The position numbers were made by a program, and so were the translations under genes. A stretch of DNA of 64,000 nucleotides, from NCBI GenBank assembly GCA_050012135.1, contig JBEKHT010000009.1, positions 1 through 64,000 on the forward strand, given 5' to 3'. A model generated the notes under the pieces. The model made no database searches. It was given only the letters and a program-made list of their open reading frames with translations, and had not been told where the DNA came from. This document shows positions 8,134 to 16,520 of the stretch, piece after piece (position 1 is the first letter of the stretch; each line of letters starts with the position of its first letter). Source of the DNA: JBEKHT01 sp050012135 (GTDB taxonomy: Bacteria > Chloroflexota > Anaerolineae > Anaerolineales > RBG-16-64-43).

Positions 8134-10236
8134 CTAAGGCCATTGATACTGGACGCTGATGAACTGCCAGGAGGTCTGATCCAAGAGGATATCCATGCGA
8201 GTTTGGGCGGTGAAGCCGATCACTTGCGGATTCCCCCAATCGGCAAGGTTGATCTCTCCTCCAAACCCATAGCGCTTGAGGGCAACGTCCTCGGGCGTGC
8301 CGTGAATGTCCACATTCTGCCCGTCGGGCAGTTTCAATTGCAGCGTGTAATTGACCGCCGGTACGAGTGGACCTCGCGTCTCGGCCGCGATCATGATGAG
8401 ATTCCCCACTCGGGCCGTGTCCCACCCGACCAGATCGCTTCCGGCGGACAGCCACAGAAGCGTGCTGTCGTCGGTTGGTACGCTAACAGGCGGCAGGTTG
8501 CGCGTGCCGGAGGCCGTCAGAGGAACTCGCGCGAAACCGGCGGGTGCCACTTGAAGGAGAGGCATTTCGAGGTAGACCTCATCCTCTCTGACGAAGCTAC
8601 TCAGGAAGGACTTGGCCAGCCTCTCCTGGGACCGGTAGGAGCGCAACGCCGCGGACTTGGCGGCCAATTCCGCGGGGTCGAGAGCCAGCTCCATCCACGT
8701 CGCCCCATTCTGGAGCAGCGAAGTGGGGGGAACAAGGTCCTCCTGCAGGTGGAGTCCCCGAGGTTGAGGATATTGGCCATAGTGGACCAGGTAGGCAAGG
8801 ACCAGGGGTTGGTAGCCGGGGTTCTCCCCGTTCTGCAGGATGATCGCGAGGCGGGCAAAGTTGCTGGTCCCGCGATGGTCGGGATGGCTGTCATCCGGAT
8901 GGGGGAGCAAGATGGTATCCGGGCGGTAGACTTTCAGAATGGTTTGCAAATCCGAGACTAAGTCGGACCCGCAGTAGGTAGAGCCCGGGTCAAACGTGGT
9001 CGGGTAAGGGCTGCGCACGACCGCAGTGTAGGCGGATCGATAGGGACAGTCGCGGGTCCAATCCTGATCCCACATCTCCCCCACCCCTCGATCCGGGTAG
9101 CCCAGGAAGAACACATCTTGGGAATCAACCTCCAGGTCCCTCAGGGCGGCCAGCGCCTCTCGCTGACGCTGTTCGCCAAGATCCACGTAGGCTTGAGGGT
9201 CGGAGCGCACGTGCCCATCGACGACAAGCGGGGCGAATCTCTGTCCGTCGCCGTTGGTTACGAAGACCACCTTGACTTGACCCCCGCTCCCCAGGACTCG
9301 CTGGATCAGGCCTCCGGCCGCAATGATCTCATCGTCGGGGTGAGGGGCAACCACCAATAGTCTGTGAATCCGGTCGATCGGCAGATCGGGGAAGGGGTGG
9401 GTCCCCTGGGGAGCCGGCACTTCTGCGAACTCGAATCCCAGCCTTCCCCCGCCGACCAAGAAGATCATGCCCGCCATCACCAGCCCTGCCCGGGCTCGGA
9501 CCGCCACCCGAGGGACAATCGACCCCAGGCCTCCGGCCAAGTACCAGGCACGCACGATCTGCGCATACATTCGTACCCGCGTGAGCGCCCCGCGGATGAA
9601 TCCTCGATGGATCTCGCTTGGAGGGTGCCAGACACCCAACAGGGGAACGAGCATAACGCGCCAGTGATTTAAAGAGGCGGCGACGGTCCAGGCGGTCTCT
9701 ACCCCGTAGCCGCTGGCGGCAGCCTGCGAGAGCTGTGAGATGAGAGACTGTCGGATGCAGCGCTGACCGGTAAGCCAGGGAGTCAGCCAATGCGAGAAGT
9801 CGGTGTTCCAGCGCCCACCGCGGAAGACCCCCAGGGTCATGTCGGTGTGACCCGCAAGGACGGGGTCAATCAAACGGGAGACGTGATCACTCGTGAACCC
9901 TTCGAGATCGGCGTCGAGCAACAACACTGCCTTACACCCGCCGGCCTCGTGGATCCCCGTGAGAATGGCTTCCCCCTTCCCCCGGTTCCGGTCATGGGCA
10001 ACGATGACCAGGCGAGGGTCGTGGGAGGCTGCGGAACGAGCTTCCGCAATTGTGGCGTCGCTTGATCCATCGTCCACAACGATGATTTGGTCCAGAGATT
10101 TCACTTGGACGACAGCACGAATCACTTGGCCAATGTGGTTGGCCTCATTGAACGCGGGGATGATGCACACGATCCGTCCCGGACCCGGGTGGGGAGAGTT
10201 CACTTGGAGTTCCGGTTGCGAAGGGGCAGGGCTCAT
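8134..10236 (-). CDS. GT2 glycosyltransferase fused to PIG-L (LmbE) deacetylase
   Basis: A 700-aa fusion. Residues about 20-160 form a GT-A glycosyltransferase family 2 domain (IPAFNEANHI, VVDDGSSDAT, DADLEGF as the DxD region). A hydrophobic helix follows near residues 250-272. Residues about 295-480 are a PIG-L/LmbE zinc deacetylase with APHPDDE and a second HPDHRG histidine motif. A beta-rich C-terminal region of about 130 residues has no clear family. PIG-L enzymes remove N-acetyl from GlcNAc-type sugars, so the protein may process a glycolipid or glycan made by its own N-terminal domain; that coupling is inference. The ATG at 10236 is chosen over the TTG directly before it. It appears monocistronic and is divergent from the sigma factor gene. 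Confidence 0.85.
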   Translation of the reverse strand: MSPAPSQPELQVNSPHPGPGRIVCIIPAFNEANHIGQVIRAVVQVKSLDQIIVVDDGSSDATIAEARSAASHDPRLVIVAHDRNRGKGEAILTGIHEAGGCKAVLLLDADLEGFTSDHVSRLIDPVLAGHTDMTLGVFRGGRWNTDFSHWLTPWLTGQRCIRQSLISQLSQAAASGYGVETAWTVAASLNHWRVMLVPLLGVWHPPSEIHRGFIRGALTRVRMYAQIVRAWYLAGGLGSIVPRVAVRARAGLVMAGMIFLVGGGRLGFEFAEVPAPQGTHPFPDLPIDRIHRLLVVAPHPDDEIIAAGGLIQRVLGSGGQVKVVFVTNGDGQRFAPLVVDGHVRSDPQAYVDLGEQRQREALAALRDLEVDSQDVFFLGYPDRGVGEMWDQDWTRDCPYRSAYTAVVRSPYPTTFDPGSTYCGSDLVSDLQTILKVYRPDTILLPHPDDSHPDHRGTSNFARLAIILQNGENPGYQPLVLAYLVHYGQYPQPRGLHLQEDLVPPTSLLQNGATWMELALDPAELAAKSAALRSYRSQERLAKSFLSSFVREDEVYLEMPLLQVAPAGFARVPLTASGTRNLPPVSVPTDDSTLLWLSAGSDLVGWDTARVGNLIMIAAETRGPLVPAVNYTLQLKLPDGQNVDIHGTPEDVALKRYGFGGEINLADWGNPQVIGFTAQTRMDILLDQTSWQFISVQYQWP

Positions 10237-10405
10237 CAAGGATCTCGGCGGGCGTTGCGGAGCAGGTCAGCTGGGAACCGACACGGCCCTTTCCATTCGT
10301 GGCCCGCCAAAGCCAGGCCAAGAGAAGGGCGCCGCCCAACCCACACGGGCCCAGGGCTCGGTCCCTGCCAGGGGTGATGAATCGCCTTCGGCGTCAAGGC
10401 CCCGA

Positions 10406-10433
10406 TTGTATCTCAAAGTGCGTCAGATATAAT
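10406..10433 (+). promoter_or_regulatory. Promoter of the ECF sigma gene
   Basis: TTGTAT (10406-10411), a 16-nt spacer and a perfect TATAAT (10428-10433). The predicted start (about 10440) lies about 6 nt before the ATG at 10446, implying an almost leaderless transcript. Confidence 0.65.
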
Positions 10434-10445
10434 GCCTGTAACCTT

Positions 10446-11087
10446 ATGAAACGGATCGCATCTGATCTGATGAAAGCGCCAGGCTCTCAGGAGGAGTTCC
10501 TTCAACTCCTTCGCAAGAGGGACCCGGGGGCCTGTGCCCAATGCGTACAAGAGCATTCCGATGGGCTGTATCGCCTGGCGTTGCGCATGCTGCGGGACCG
10601 CCAAGAGGCGGAAGACATCGTTCAGGAGACGTTTCTGAGCGCTTTTCGCAATATCGACTCGTTTCAGGGACGATCGAGTATCGGGACCTGGCTTTTCCGC
10701 ATTGCGTATAACGCCGCTCTGATGAGGCTTCGCAAGGCCCATCCTGAGACCCTCTCGTTAGAGGGAAGCGACTCGGGCGAAGGGGAGGGCGAACCTCTCG
10801 AGCTGTTTGACTTCTCCGGGATTCCCGAGAATGAAGCCCTGAACCATGAGATCCATGACCAGATCGAGGCAGCGATCCAGGCCATGCCTTCGAATCTGAG
10901 GGTGGTCTTCGCTCTGCGCGAGCTGGAGGACCTCTCCACGGCAGGGACAGCGGAAGTCCTGGACTTGTCAGAAGAAGCGGTCAAGACGAGGTTGCACCGC
11001 GGCCGGCTGTGGCTTCGCGAGCGCCTTTCACATTACTTTGCGGAACGGGAGGCGCTTGCCGGGGACAAACCAAATGGAACGAGATGA
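10446..11087 (+). CDS. ECF-type RNA polymerase sigma factor
   Basis: A 213-aa sigma-70 family factor of the ECF group, with region 2 (DGLYRLALRMLRD, EAEDIVQETFLSAFRNI) and region 4 (a helix-turn-helix with DLSEEAVKTRLHRGR), joined by an acidic linker (about residues 110-130). It directs polymerase to a stress regulon. The ATG at 10446 sits almost at the predicted transcription start; an ATG at 10470 is an alternative, with neither having a clear ribosome site. The gene overlaps the downstream anti-sigma gene by 14 nt, the usual arrangement for a sigma/anti-sigma pair. Confidence 0.88.
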   Translation: MKRIASDLMKAPGSQEEFLQLLRKRDPGACAQCVQEHSDGLYRLALRMLRDRQEAEDIVQETFLSAFRNIDSFQGRSSIGTWLFRIAYNAALMRLRKAHPETLSLEGSDSGEGEGEPLELFDFSGIPENEALNHEIHDQIEAAIQAMPSNLRVVFALRELEDLSTAGTAEVLDLSEEAVKTRLHRGRLWLRERLSHYFAEREALAGDKPNGTR

Positions 11088-11343
11088 ATGTCGCAGGCTG
11101 CTGGGATCTTTCTCGGCCTACTTGGATGGAGAGACAGAGGCCCGTGCCTGCCAAGCAATCGAGACGCACTTGGCCTCCTGTGAGGATTGCCGGGTCGTCG
11201 TCGATACCCTGCGCAGGACCATCTCACTCGTGCATCAGTCCCCTCTGCCCGGACTTCCCCTGGCGGCCCGGCAGCGCCTCATCCAGGTCCTTGAGCAGGA
11301 GGGCTTCATCGCGAAGGATAGTTCCTGGACTGACTCCGTTTAG
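11074..11343 (+). CDS. Zinc-binding anti-sigma factor (RsrA-like ZAS domain)
   Basis: An 89-aa soluble protein with no membrane helix. It carries the ZAS motif H32-x3-C36-x2-C39 plus C6 and C26. In RsrA of Streptomyces the zinc ligands and redox cysteines are C11, H37, C41 and C44, with C31 in between; as I recall that sequence, the spacing here (20-6-4-3) is the same. RsrA releases its sigma factor when these thiols oxidise. It overlaps the sigma gene by 14 nt, and a thioredoxin reductase gene lies downstream, which fits a thiol-redox circuit. The C-terminal 40 residues show no family feature. Confidence 0.8.
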   Translation: MERDECRRLLGSFSAYLDGETEARACQAIETHLASCEDCRVVVDTLRRTISLVHQSPLPGLPLAARQRLIQVLEQEGFIAKDSSWTDSV

Positions 11344-11844
11344 TTCGGTCCATGCCGGCCATCCCGGAACTGTCTCCCCGGCACCTCCGGCGCAGGGCGG
11401 CAGACCGGGCCTTGCCGCCGAGGAGGTGGGGTTCGGGCAGTCCTGGCTCGAGTGACCCTCCGCAAGAAGTGGCCGCCGGCGGGAGCGAAGGTGACTTGGG
11501 CATCGGCTATACTCTCTCGATGGATTTTGCCCTGGTCTCCCGCATCGAGTGGGTGGGGCAGCTTCTCTGATTTTCGGCTGGTTCCAAGTCGGCGCTGACA
11601 CGCAAGGCTTGATACAAGCCAGCGGTTCGTATGGGCCGAGGGGGCGCATGTTGGGGGATCTCAGGGATCGACGCTCGCCGATTCCTCGGAACCCCGGCAG
11701 CTGCGGCTCAGAACCGAGAAGGTCGGAGGTCTTGCACGTTCGTCGCCCCCTTCCGCCGTGCAGTGGAGATCAGTTGTTAAGGATCGGAAAGAGGAGCACA
11801 ATTAGGTCGGTAAGAGGAAAAGGGTAAAGCGCGGAGGATAAGGG
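11344..11844. other. Intergenic region upstream of trxB
   Basis: About 500 nt without a recognisable gene. It holds the trxB promoter candidate at its end and an isolated TATACT at about 11507-11512. Confidence 0.4.
11774..11802 (+). promoter_or_regulatory. Candidate trxB promoter
   Basis: TTGTTA (11774-11779), a 17-nt spacer and CACAAT (11797-11802), about 40 nt before the trxB start. It does not resemble the SigR class (GGAAT/GTT). Confidence 0.4.
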
Positions 11845-12843
11845 ATGGAGTTTTCCACAGGTGCTGGCGACAAGGTACCTAAGGAGGGGACCCGTGTGGC
11901 TCCCCTCGACATCCTTGTCTTGGGGTCCGGGCCGGCGGGTCTGGCGGCCGCACTGTATGCTGCCCGAGCGGATCGCGCGCCTCTGGTCCTGAGCGGACAG
12001 GAATTGGGTGGCCAGGCAAGCCTGACCAACACGATCGAGAACTACCCGGGCTTTCCAGAAGGGGTGGGTGGTGCGGAATTGGCGGCGCTCTTCCAGAAGC
12101 AGGCTGAGCGCTTTGGTGCCCGGATAGAAATGGACAGTGCCACGGGCGCCGATCTGCGGAGCTGGCCGTTCCGAATCAAGACCTATTCGGCGGAGTATCT
12201 GACGAGAGCGCTGATCATTGCGACCGGGGCCACCCCGCGGAAACTGGCCGTTCCCGGTGAGCAGGAGCTGGTGGGCCGAGGGGTGAGCTATTGCGCGACT
12301 TGTGACGGGTGGTTCTTCAAGGGCAAGGAGGTGGTGGTTGTCGGAGGAGGGGATAGCGCGCTGGAAGAAGGCCTTTTCCTGACGCGCTACGCCACCCGCG
12401 TTACCATCGTCCACCGCCGCAAGGAGTTGAGGGCCGGCAAGATTCTGCTGGAGCGTGCCAAGCAAAACCCGAAGGTCTCCTTTCTCTACGATAACGTCGT
12501 CGACAGCATCCATGGCGACGCGGCGGTCGATGAAGTTCTCCTGAGGGATTTGCGAACGGGACAGCGAACGATGCTCAAGACGCAAGGTGTCTTCATCTTC
12601 ATTGGACATGATCCCAATTCCGACATCTTCCGTGGACAGCTCGAGATGGACCCTCGCGGTTACCTGACCGTTGATTCCCACATGCGCACCAGTGTGCCTG
12701 GGGTCTTCGCCGCGGGTGAAATTGCCGATCCGGTCTTCAGGCAGGTCGTGACCTCATCGGGTGCGGGAGTAGTGGCTGCGATCGCCGCCGAGCACTGGTT
12801 GGCTGAACATGAAGGGGAAACGGTCCTCGCGCGAGCTGCCTAG
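11845..12843 (+). CDS. trxB: Thioredoxin reductase
   Basis: FAD/NADPH-dependent thioredoxin reductase of 332 aa, reducing thioredoxin in the cytosol. It has the FAD loop GSGPAGLAAA, GGQASLTNTIENYPGF, ATGA, the redox-active pair C150-A-T-C153-D, the NADPH loop GGGDSALEE with HRRKELRA, and the C-terminal FAD segment GVFAAGEIADP. A strong GGAGGATAAG ribosome site precedes the ATG. The N-terminal extension (about 20 residues) is slightly longer than usual. No thioredoxin gene is adjacent. A strong terminator follows. Confidence 0.93.
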   Translation: MEFSTGAGDKVPKEGTRVAPLDILVLGSGPAGLAAALYAARADRAPLVLSGQELGGQASLTNTIENYPGFPEGVGGAELAALFQKQAERFGARIEMDSATGADLRSWPFRIKTYSAEYLTRALIIATGATPRKLAVPGEQELVGRGVSYCATCDGWFFKGKEVVVVGGGDSALEEGLFLTRYATRVTIVHRRKELRAGKILLERAKQNPKVSFLYDNVVDSIHGDAAVDEVLLRDLRTGQRTMLKTQGVFIFIGHDPNSDIFRGQLEMDPRGYLTVDSHMRTSVPGVFAAGEIADPVFRQVVTSSGAGVVAAIAAEHWLAEHEGETVLARAA

Positions 12844-12861
12844 ATCCAGCCCCGGGTGCCC

Positions 12862-12900
12862 AACGGCCCACAGCGATTCCTGTGGGCCGTTGCGTTATCT
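12862..12900 (+). terminator. Intrinsic terminator after trxB
   Basis: Perfect 12-bp inverted repeat AACGGCCCACAG (12862-12873) / CTGTGGGCCGTT (12880-12891) with a 6-nt loop. The following T-rich stretch is weak (gcgttatct). It may also serve the convergent M50 gene. Confidence 0.7.
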
Positions 12901-13065
12901 GCTGTTTTCTTAATGGGTCAATCGCCCCTGCCGGGGAAATCAGCCCCTCAGTTTCCGCTCCGGGAGCGTAGTCTCGAAGGACCCAGTTGCAGTCCCCCCC
13001 TTGGATGCTCTTGGGAGCAAAGGCCAGATCCGCAGGGAACGGGCAACTTCGGAGGGTACTTACCC

Positions 13066-14298
13066 TCAGCCCCCAACCACCACGAGGGGGATCGGGGTGA
13101 ATACGAGCAGGAACACGAGCAGTCCGACGATCGCCAGGAGCTTGCGCCGGTCGTCCAGCGGAGTGATCTGGTCAAGCGGCTCGGCGTGGGACTGCCCGAA
13201 GACGAGTATCAGCAAGGCCCACAGAAACCAGCCCGACCAGACAAAGCCCAAGGCCACCAGACCGACCAGGATGACCGGAAGCACGCGGTTGGTTTTCTTC
13301 CCGATCAGCACATAGAGGAGATGCCCGCCGTCCAACTGACTGGCCGGAATGAGATTGAGCCCGGTGACCAAAAGTCCCGCCCAGCCGGCCCAGGCAACGG
13401 GACCCAGGAACACATCGAGACCGCCGGCCGGGATGGGGAGGCCGAGCACCAGGTAGCGCAGCCAGTAGAGGAGCGGAGCAAGCGTGTAATGGGTGGGCGC
13501 GGGCAGAAGCCGCCCGAACACCAACCATTTCGCAATGAGGTAGAGCAAAGAGTTGCCCTCCAGAAGGTAGGAGGTGGCGCTTGAGGTCCGCAGGGGCAGG
13601 GTGCTCAGGGATGAGGTCGACAACCCGTATAGCAGTACCGGGATCGCGACGATCAGACCCGCCAAGGGGCCTGCGATGGCAATGTCCAAAAGCACGCGAC
13701 GGTTCCGGGGTGGCTCTTTCATGGAGATGAAGGCGCCCAGCGTCCCGAAATAGCTGAACGGCATAGGGATAAAGTAGGGGAGGGTCACGGCGGTCCGGTG
13801 GTACCTTCCAGCCAGATAGTGTCCGAATTCGTGCACGCCCAATATCGCCAGAAGACTCACCGCAAAAGGCAGACCCGACCCCAAGTGCGAAAACATGTAC
13901 TGGAGGTAAGCCACAATGCTTCCCACCAAGGTTGGTCCTGCGGGGACGGGTCCGGTATTGGCCATGGAGGCTCCCACGAACAAGACACTCAGGAGGGTCA
14001 GCCCGAAGAGAGCCACATTGATCCAGACATTCGAGGGGCGGGCCGCGAAGACCCCGCGAGACAGAATCACGACATGCTTGTCGCCTTCCATGCGGAAGAG
14101 GGGGGTCAGATTCAGCGGGCGGAGGGATTCCGCCAAACGGTCATAGGCTTCGGTCGAGTCTAGCAGAAGCCGGCCGCGCGCGCGGAGCACATAAGGCTCC
14201 CGGGGTGTCCCTGCCGTTACGTCCTCAATGGACATCACCCGACCAAGCAGAGAAGTCAGTTGGGTGAGATCGCCAGCGCTTGCGTCTTGTGCAGTCAT
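13066..14298 (-). CDS. Membrane-embedded M50 (site-2-type) zinc protease
   Basis: A 410-aa polytopic membrane protein. The zinc motif HEFGH lies in a hydrophobic segment (GVHEFGHYLAGR), and the third ligand lies in NLIPASQLDGGH, as in site-2 proteases that cleave transmembrane segments, for example of anti-sigma factors. About 100 N-terminal residues precede the membrane part. The ATG at 14298 is preceded by GAGGG 4 nt upstream. That ribosome site sits in the 12 nt between the gene and the 3' end of the tRNA-Sec gene, so tRNA and mRNA are probably cut from one transcript. Longer in-frame starts would run through the tRNA and are rejected. Natural substrate unknown. Confidence 0.85.
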   Translation of the reverse strand: MTAQDASAGDLTQLTSLLGRVMSIEDVTAGTPREPYVLRARGRLLLDSTEAYDRLAESLRPLNLTPLFRMEGDKHVVILSRGVFAARPSNVWINVALFGLTLLSVLFVGASMANTGPVPAGPTLVGSIVAYLQYMFSHLGSGLPFAVSLLAILGVHEFGHYLAGRYHRTAVTLPYFIPMPFSYFGTLGAFISMKEPPRNRRVLLDIAIAGPLAGLIVAIPVLLYGLSTSSLSTLPLRTSSATSYLLEGNSLLYLIAKWLVFGRLLPAPTHYTLAPLLYWLRYLVLGLPIPAGGLDVFLGPVAWAGWAGLLVTGLNLIPASQLDGGHLLYVLIGKKTNRVLPVILVGLVALGFVWSGWFLWALLILVFGQSHAEPLDQITPLDDRRKLLAIVGLLVFLLVFTPIPLVVVGG

Positions 14299-14310
14299 CG
14301 AGCCCTCAGG

Positions 14311-14404
14311 CGGGGATGGATGGGAGTCGAACCCACCGCGGCTCGCAAGGCGACCCGCCAGCGGTTTTGAAGACCGAGGGGCCCACCAGGACCCAGCCAT
14401 CCCC
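14311..14404 (-). tRNA. selC: tRNA-Sec (selenocysteine, anticodon UCA)
   Basis: The 94-nt minus-strand gene folds as a selenocysteine tRNA. It has an 8-bp acceptor stem (GGGGATGG/CCATCCCC), a 6-bp D stem (GGGTCC/GGGCCC) with a 4-nt loop, an anticodon loop CTTCAAA with TCA at 34-36, a long variable arm (nine pairs with one mismatch and a CTT loop) and a 5-bp T arm around TTCGACT. The 8+5 acceptor/T stack and the 6-bp D stem are hallmarks of bacterial tRNA-Sec. CCA is not encoded (the discriminator G is followed by CCT). The anticodon stem has only 4 good pairs. No selA, selB or selD lies in this window. Confidence 0.9.
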
Positions 14405-14570
14405 AATGGGATACGTGCGTTCCACGAATGCGATGATCCTCAACGAGCGATTCCTTGATTGCGAGGAGCCAGCGGCCCCCGCGCCGCCAGCCCCACGGAC
14501 GGGCACATCTCTGTCCCGTCCGCCCGAGATCGCTTGGATTCTATCACTCGGCTAATTGCCGAGCAATGAT

Positions 14571-15404
14571 TTAGCCGTGCTCGGAAGAGATCTGTACGGA
14601 TTGATTTGCGACTTCGAGATCCGCAATCTCGAGCCATTGCTCTGCGATCAGATCCAGGACTCCAAAGCCAAAGCCTCTGCTGGGTGAGGCGGCCGCGAAC
14701 TGGTTGTCGATCCACAGGATCAAGCCAAGCGGCGGAACGGGGGTGCAGGAGGTGCTGAGGACCAACCTGTCATCCACGCGAAATTCCGCCGTGTCCGGCC
14801 TCCAGTCGATCTCATAACGGTGCCAGAAGCGGGGATCCTCAGAAAGCAGGGTCTCCTCAGCCCTGTAGAAGCGCTTTGCCTGGGCAAAGAGGGCCCGGCG
14901 CAGAATGGGAACCCGTCCTACGACAACCCCAGCCGCGGCCAGCGGGGCGAGCAGCAGCGGCGGGACTCGCCGGCTGCGAAGTGCAGAGGCCTTCCAACCC
15001 CAGCCGGGCAGGCCCGGGTCCAGCGCGATGTCGCTCGGTGGCGAGGCATAGAAAAACCAGAGCGCCTGTGGCGCGGCCGGCAGGCGCCGCGCTGCCCCTC
15101 CCTGGCCCAGGCTGAAACTGAAGGGATCGTTCCAGAGCCCAAAGCCAAACGTCCCCAGCGGCTGGGAAACCGAGGTCCTGGCGCGAAGGCTCAGCCGAAA
15201 GGGTGGCCTGTGGGGGAATCCTGGGCGGGGAGAATGCCGGTGATCATCGAGCTGGGCATCGGCATAGTCCCCGGTCGAGCGGATCCGCAACTTTCCACAC
15301 CACCGACCTTTGTCGTCGGATTGGGCCTCGACTCTGCCACTGCCGAGTTCGAGAGGCTTGAGCGAGACCGGGAGAGAGGCGGCGGTGTGAGGGACTGTAA
15401 TCAT
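14571..15404 (-). CDS. Uncharacterised protein with concanavalin-like beta domain
   Basis: A 277-aa protein without a clear named family. The N-terminal half looks like a laminin G/concanavalin A-like beta-sandwich (FGFGLWNDPF, ALWFFYASPP, RYEIDWRPDTAEFRVDD, LGLILWIDNQFA), reminiscent of GH16 or polysaccharide-lyase accessory folds. Two hydrophobic stretches in the middle (around PPLLLAPLAAAGVVVG) suggest a membrane contact. No complete GH16 catalytic motif (ExDxE) is visible. The ATG at 15404 is divergent from the MBL-fold gene. Longer frames upstream are antisense to that gene and are rejected. Confidence 0.65.
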   Translation of the reverse strand: MITVPHTAASLPVSLKPLELGSGRVEAQSDDKGRWCGKLRIRSTGDYADAQLDDHRHSPRPGFPHRPPFRLSLRARTSVSQPLGTFGFGLWNDPFSFSLGQGGAARRLPAAPQALWFFYASPPSDIALDPGLPGWGWKASALRSRRVPPLLLAPLAAAGVVVGRVPILRRALFAQAKRFYRAEETLLSEDPRFWHRYEIDWRPDTAEFRVDDRLVLSTSCTPVPPLGLILWIDNQFAAASPSRGFGFGVLDLIAEQWLEIADLEVANQSVQISSEHG

Positions 15405-15414
15405 TTCGATCGAG

Positions 15415-15420
15415 TATAAT
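15415..15420 (+). promoter_or_regulatory. -10 element for the MBL-fold gene
   Basis: A perfect TATAAT lies 24 nt before the ATG of the MBL-fold gene; the -35 region (GGGACT) is weak. Confidence 0.45.
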
Positions 15421-15443
15421 GCACGCGGCGTGCAGGAGGAATC

Positions 15444-16109
15444 ATGGAGATCACCTGGTACGGCCATTCCTGCTTCCGCTTGACTGAGCGCGGACTGGCC
15501 TCCGTGGTAACCGATCCGTTCGACGATACCATTGGATACTCGACTCTGCGGCTGAAGGCGGACGTCGTGACCGTCAGCCACGACGCGCCCGGGCATAACA
15601 ATGCGGATGCGGTCAAAGGCGAGAAGCGGATCATTCGCGGGCCAGGCGAATTTGAAATTGGGGGCGTCTTCATCACCGGAGTGGCGACGCGACGAGCTGC
15701 CAGCGCTCAGGAAAGCAAGAAGAAAGCGCCTGAGAAGGCCGTTGAGAACACGCTGTACCTGTTCAACTTCAATGGACTGAACGTGGCGCACCTAGGGGAT
15801 CTCAACTATGTTCCGACCCAGCAACAAATTGAGAGCCTGGGGGCCGTGGATGTCCTATTGGTCCCGGTGGGAGGCGGAGGGGCCCTTACCGCTTCGCAGG
15901 CCGCGGAAATGGTGAGCCTGCTGGAGCCATCCGTGGTGGTCCCAATGCACTACAAGACTCCCGAGGTGGACGTCAAGCTCGAGTCACTCAACAAGTTCCT
16001 CAAGGAAATGGGCCTCTCGGGTATCAAACCCCTCGACTCCCTAAAACTCGGCCATTCGGATCTTCCTGATGAAACCCGAGTTGTGGTCCTCGACTACAAG
16101 CGGGGGTAG
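15444..16109 (+). CDS. MBL-fold metal-dependent hydrolase (UlaG/UPF0173-like)
   Basis: A 221-aa metallo-beta-lactamase-fold protein related to the L-ascorbate-6-phosphate lactonase/UPF0173 group. It has the family start YGHSCFRL, the metal-binding SHDAPGHNNAD (a variant of HxHxDH), a central strand NVAHLGDLNY, and VPMHYKTPEVD near the end. A strong AGGAGGAATC ribosome site precedes the ATG. Substrate unknown. The gene is followed after about 90 nt by a small dimeric-barrel protein gene and may share its transcript. Confidence 0.8.
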   Translation: MEITWYGHSCFRLTERGLASVVTDPFDDTIGYSTLRLKADVVTVSHDAPGHNNADAVKGEKRIIRGPGEFEIGGVFITGVATRRAASAQESKKKAPEKAVENTLYLFNFNGLNVAHLGDLNYVPTQQQIESLGAVDVLLVPVGGGGALTASQAAEMVSLLEPSVVVPMHYKTPEVDVKLESLNKFLKEMGLSGIKPLDSLKLGHSDLPDETRVVVLDYKRG

Positions 16110-16200
16110 GCTGGCGCCCAGAGGACGTCCCTCGTCGCCGGGGACCGTAAGGTGATCGTTGCCTTTGGGGGGTATCTGGGTTATCGAAGATGATTGAGTC

Positions 16201-16506
16201 ATGGCAGCCGTCAAACTCCTGATGACGTGGGACATTGTCCCAGGCCAAGAGCAGGAATACTTCGAGTTCATCATTCGTGAGTTTCTTCCCGGCCTTCAGT
16301 CTTTGGGGATCGAGCCCACGGACGCCTGGTACACGGCATACGGCGAGGGTCCTCAGATCATGGCGGGTGGGACCACACCAGACATGGCGGCCATGCGGCG
16401 CACGTTGTCTTCCAAGGAATGGCAGGAGCTGCGCGAGAAGCTGTTGCGCCACGTGGAGAATTTCAACTTCAAACTAGTCAAGGCCCGCGCTGGGTTCCAG
16501 CTTTGA
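16201..16506 (+). CDS. Small dimeric alpha/beta-barrel-like protein
   Basis: A 101-aa protein whose pattern (VKLLMTWDIVPGQEQEYFEFI... then WYTAYGEGPQIMAGG and a helical SKEWQELREKL) resembles the dimeric alpha/beta barrel (ABM/NIPSNAP-like) fold. No catalytic residue can be named. The ATG at 16201 has only a weak ribosome site. The shared terminator starts 15 nt after the stop. Confidence 0.65.
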   Translation: MAAVKLLMTWDIVPGQEQEYFEFIIREFLPGLQSLGIEPTDAWYTAYGEGPQIMAGGTTPDMAAMRRTLSSKEWQELREKLLRHVENFNFKLVKARAGFQL

Positions 16507-16520
16507 GGCCGAGGGGAAAA

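Noticed and set aside
11845..12843. trxB as a selenoprotein because of the nearby tRNA-Sec
   Set aside because: Its active site is an ordinary C-A-T-C with TGC/TGT codons and there is no in-frame TGA.
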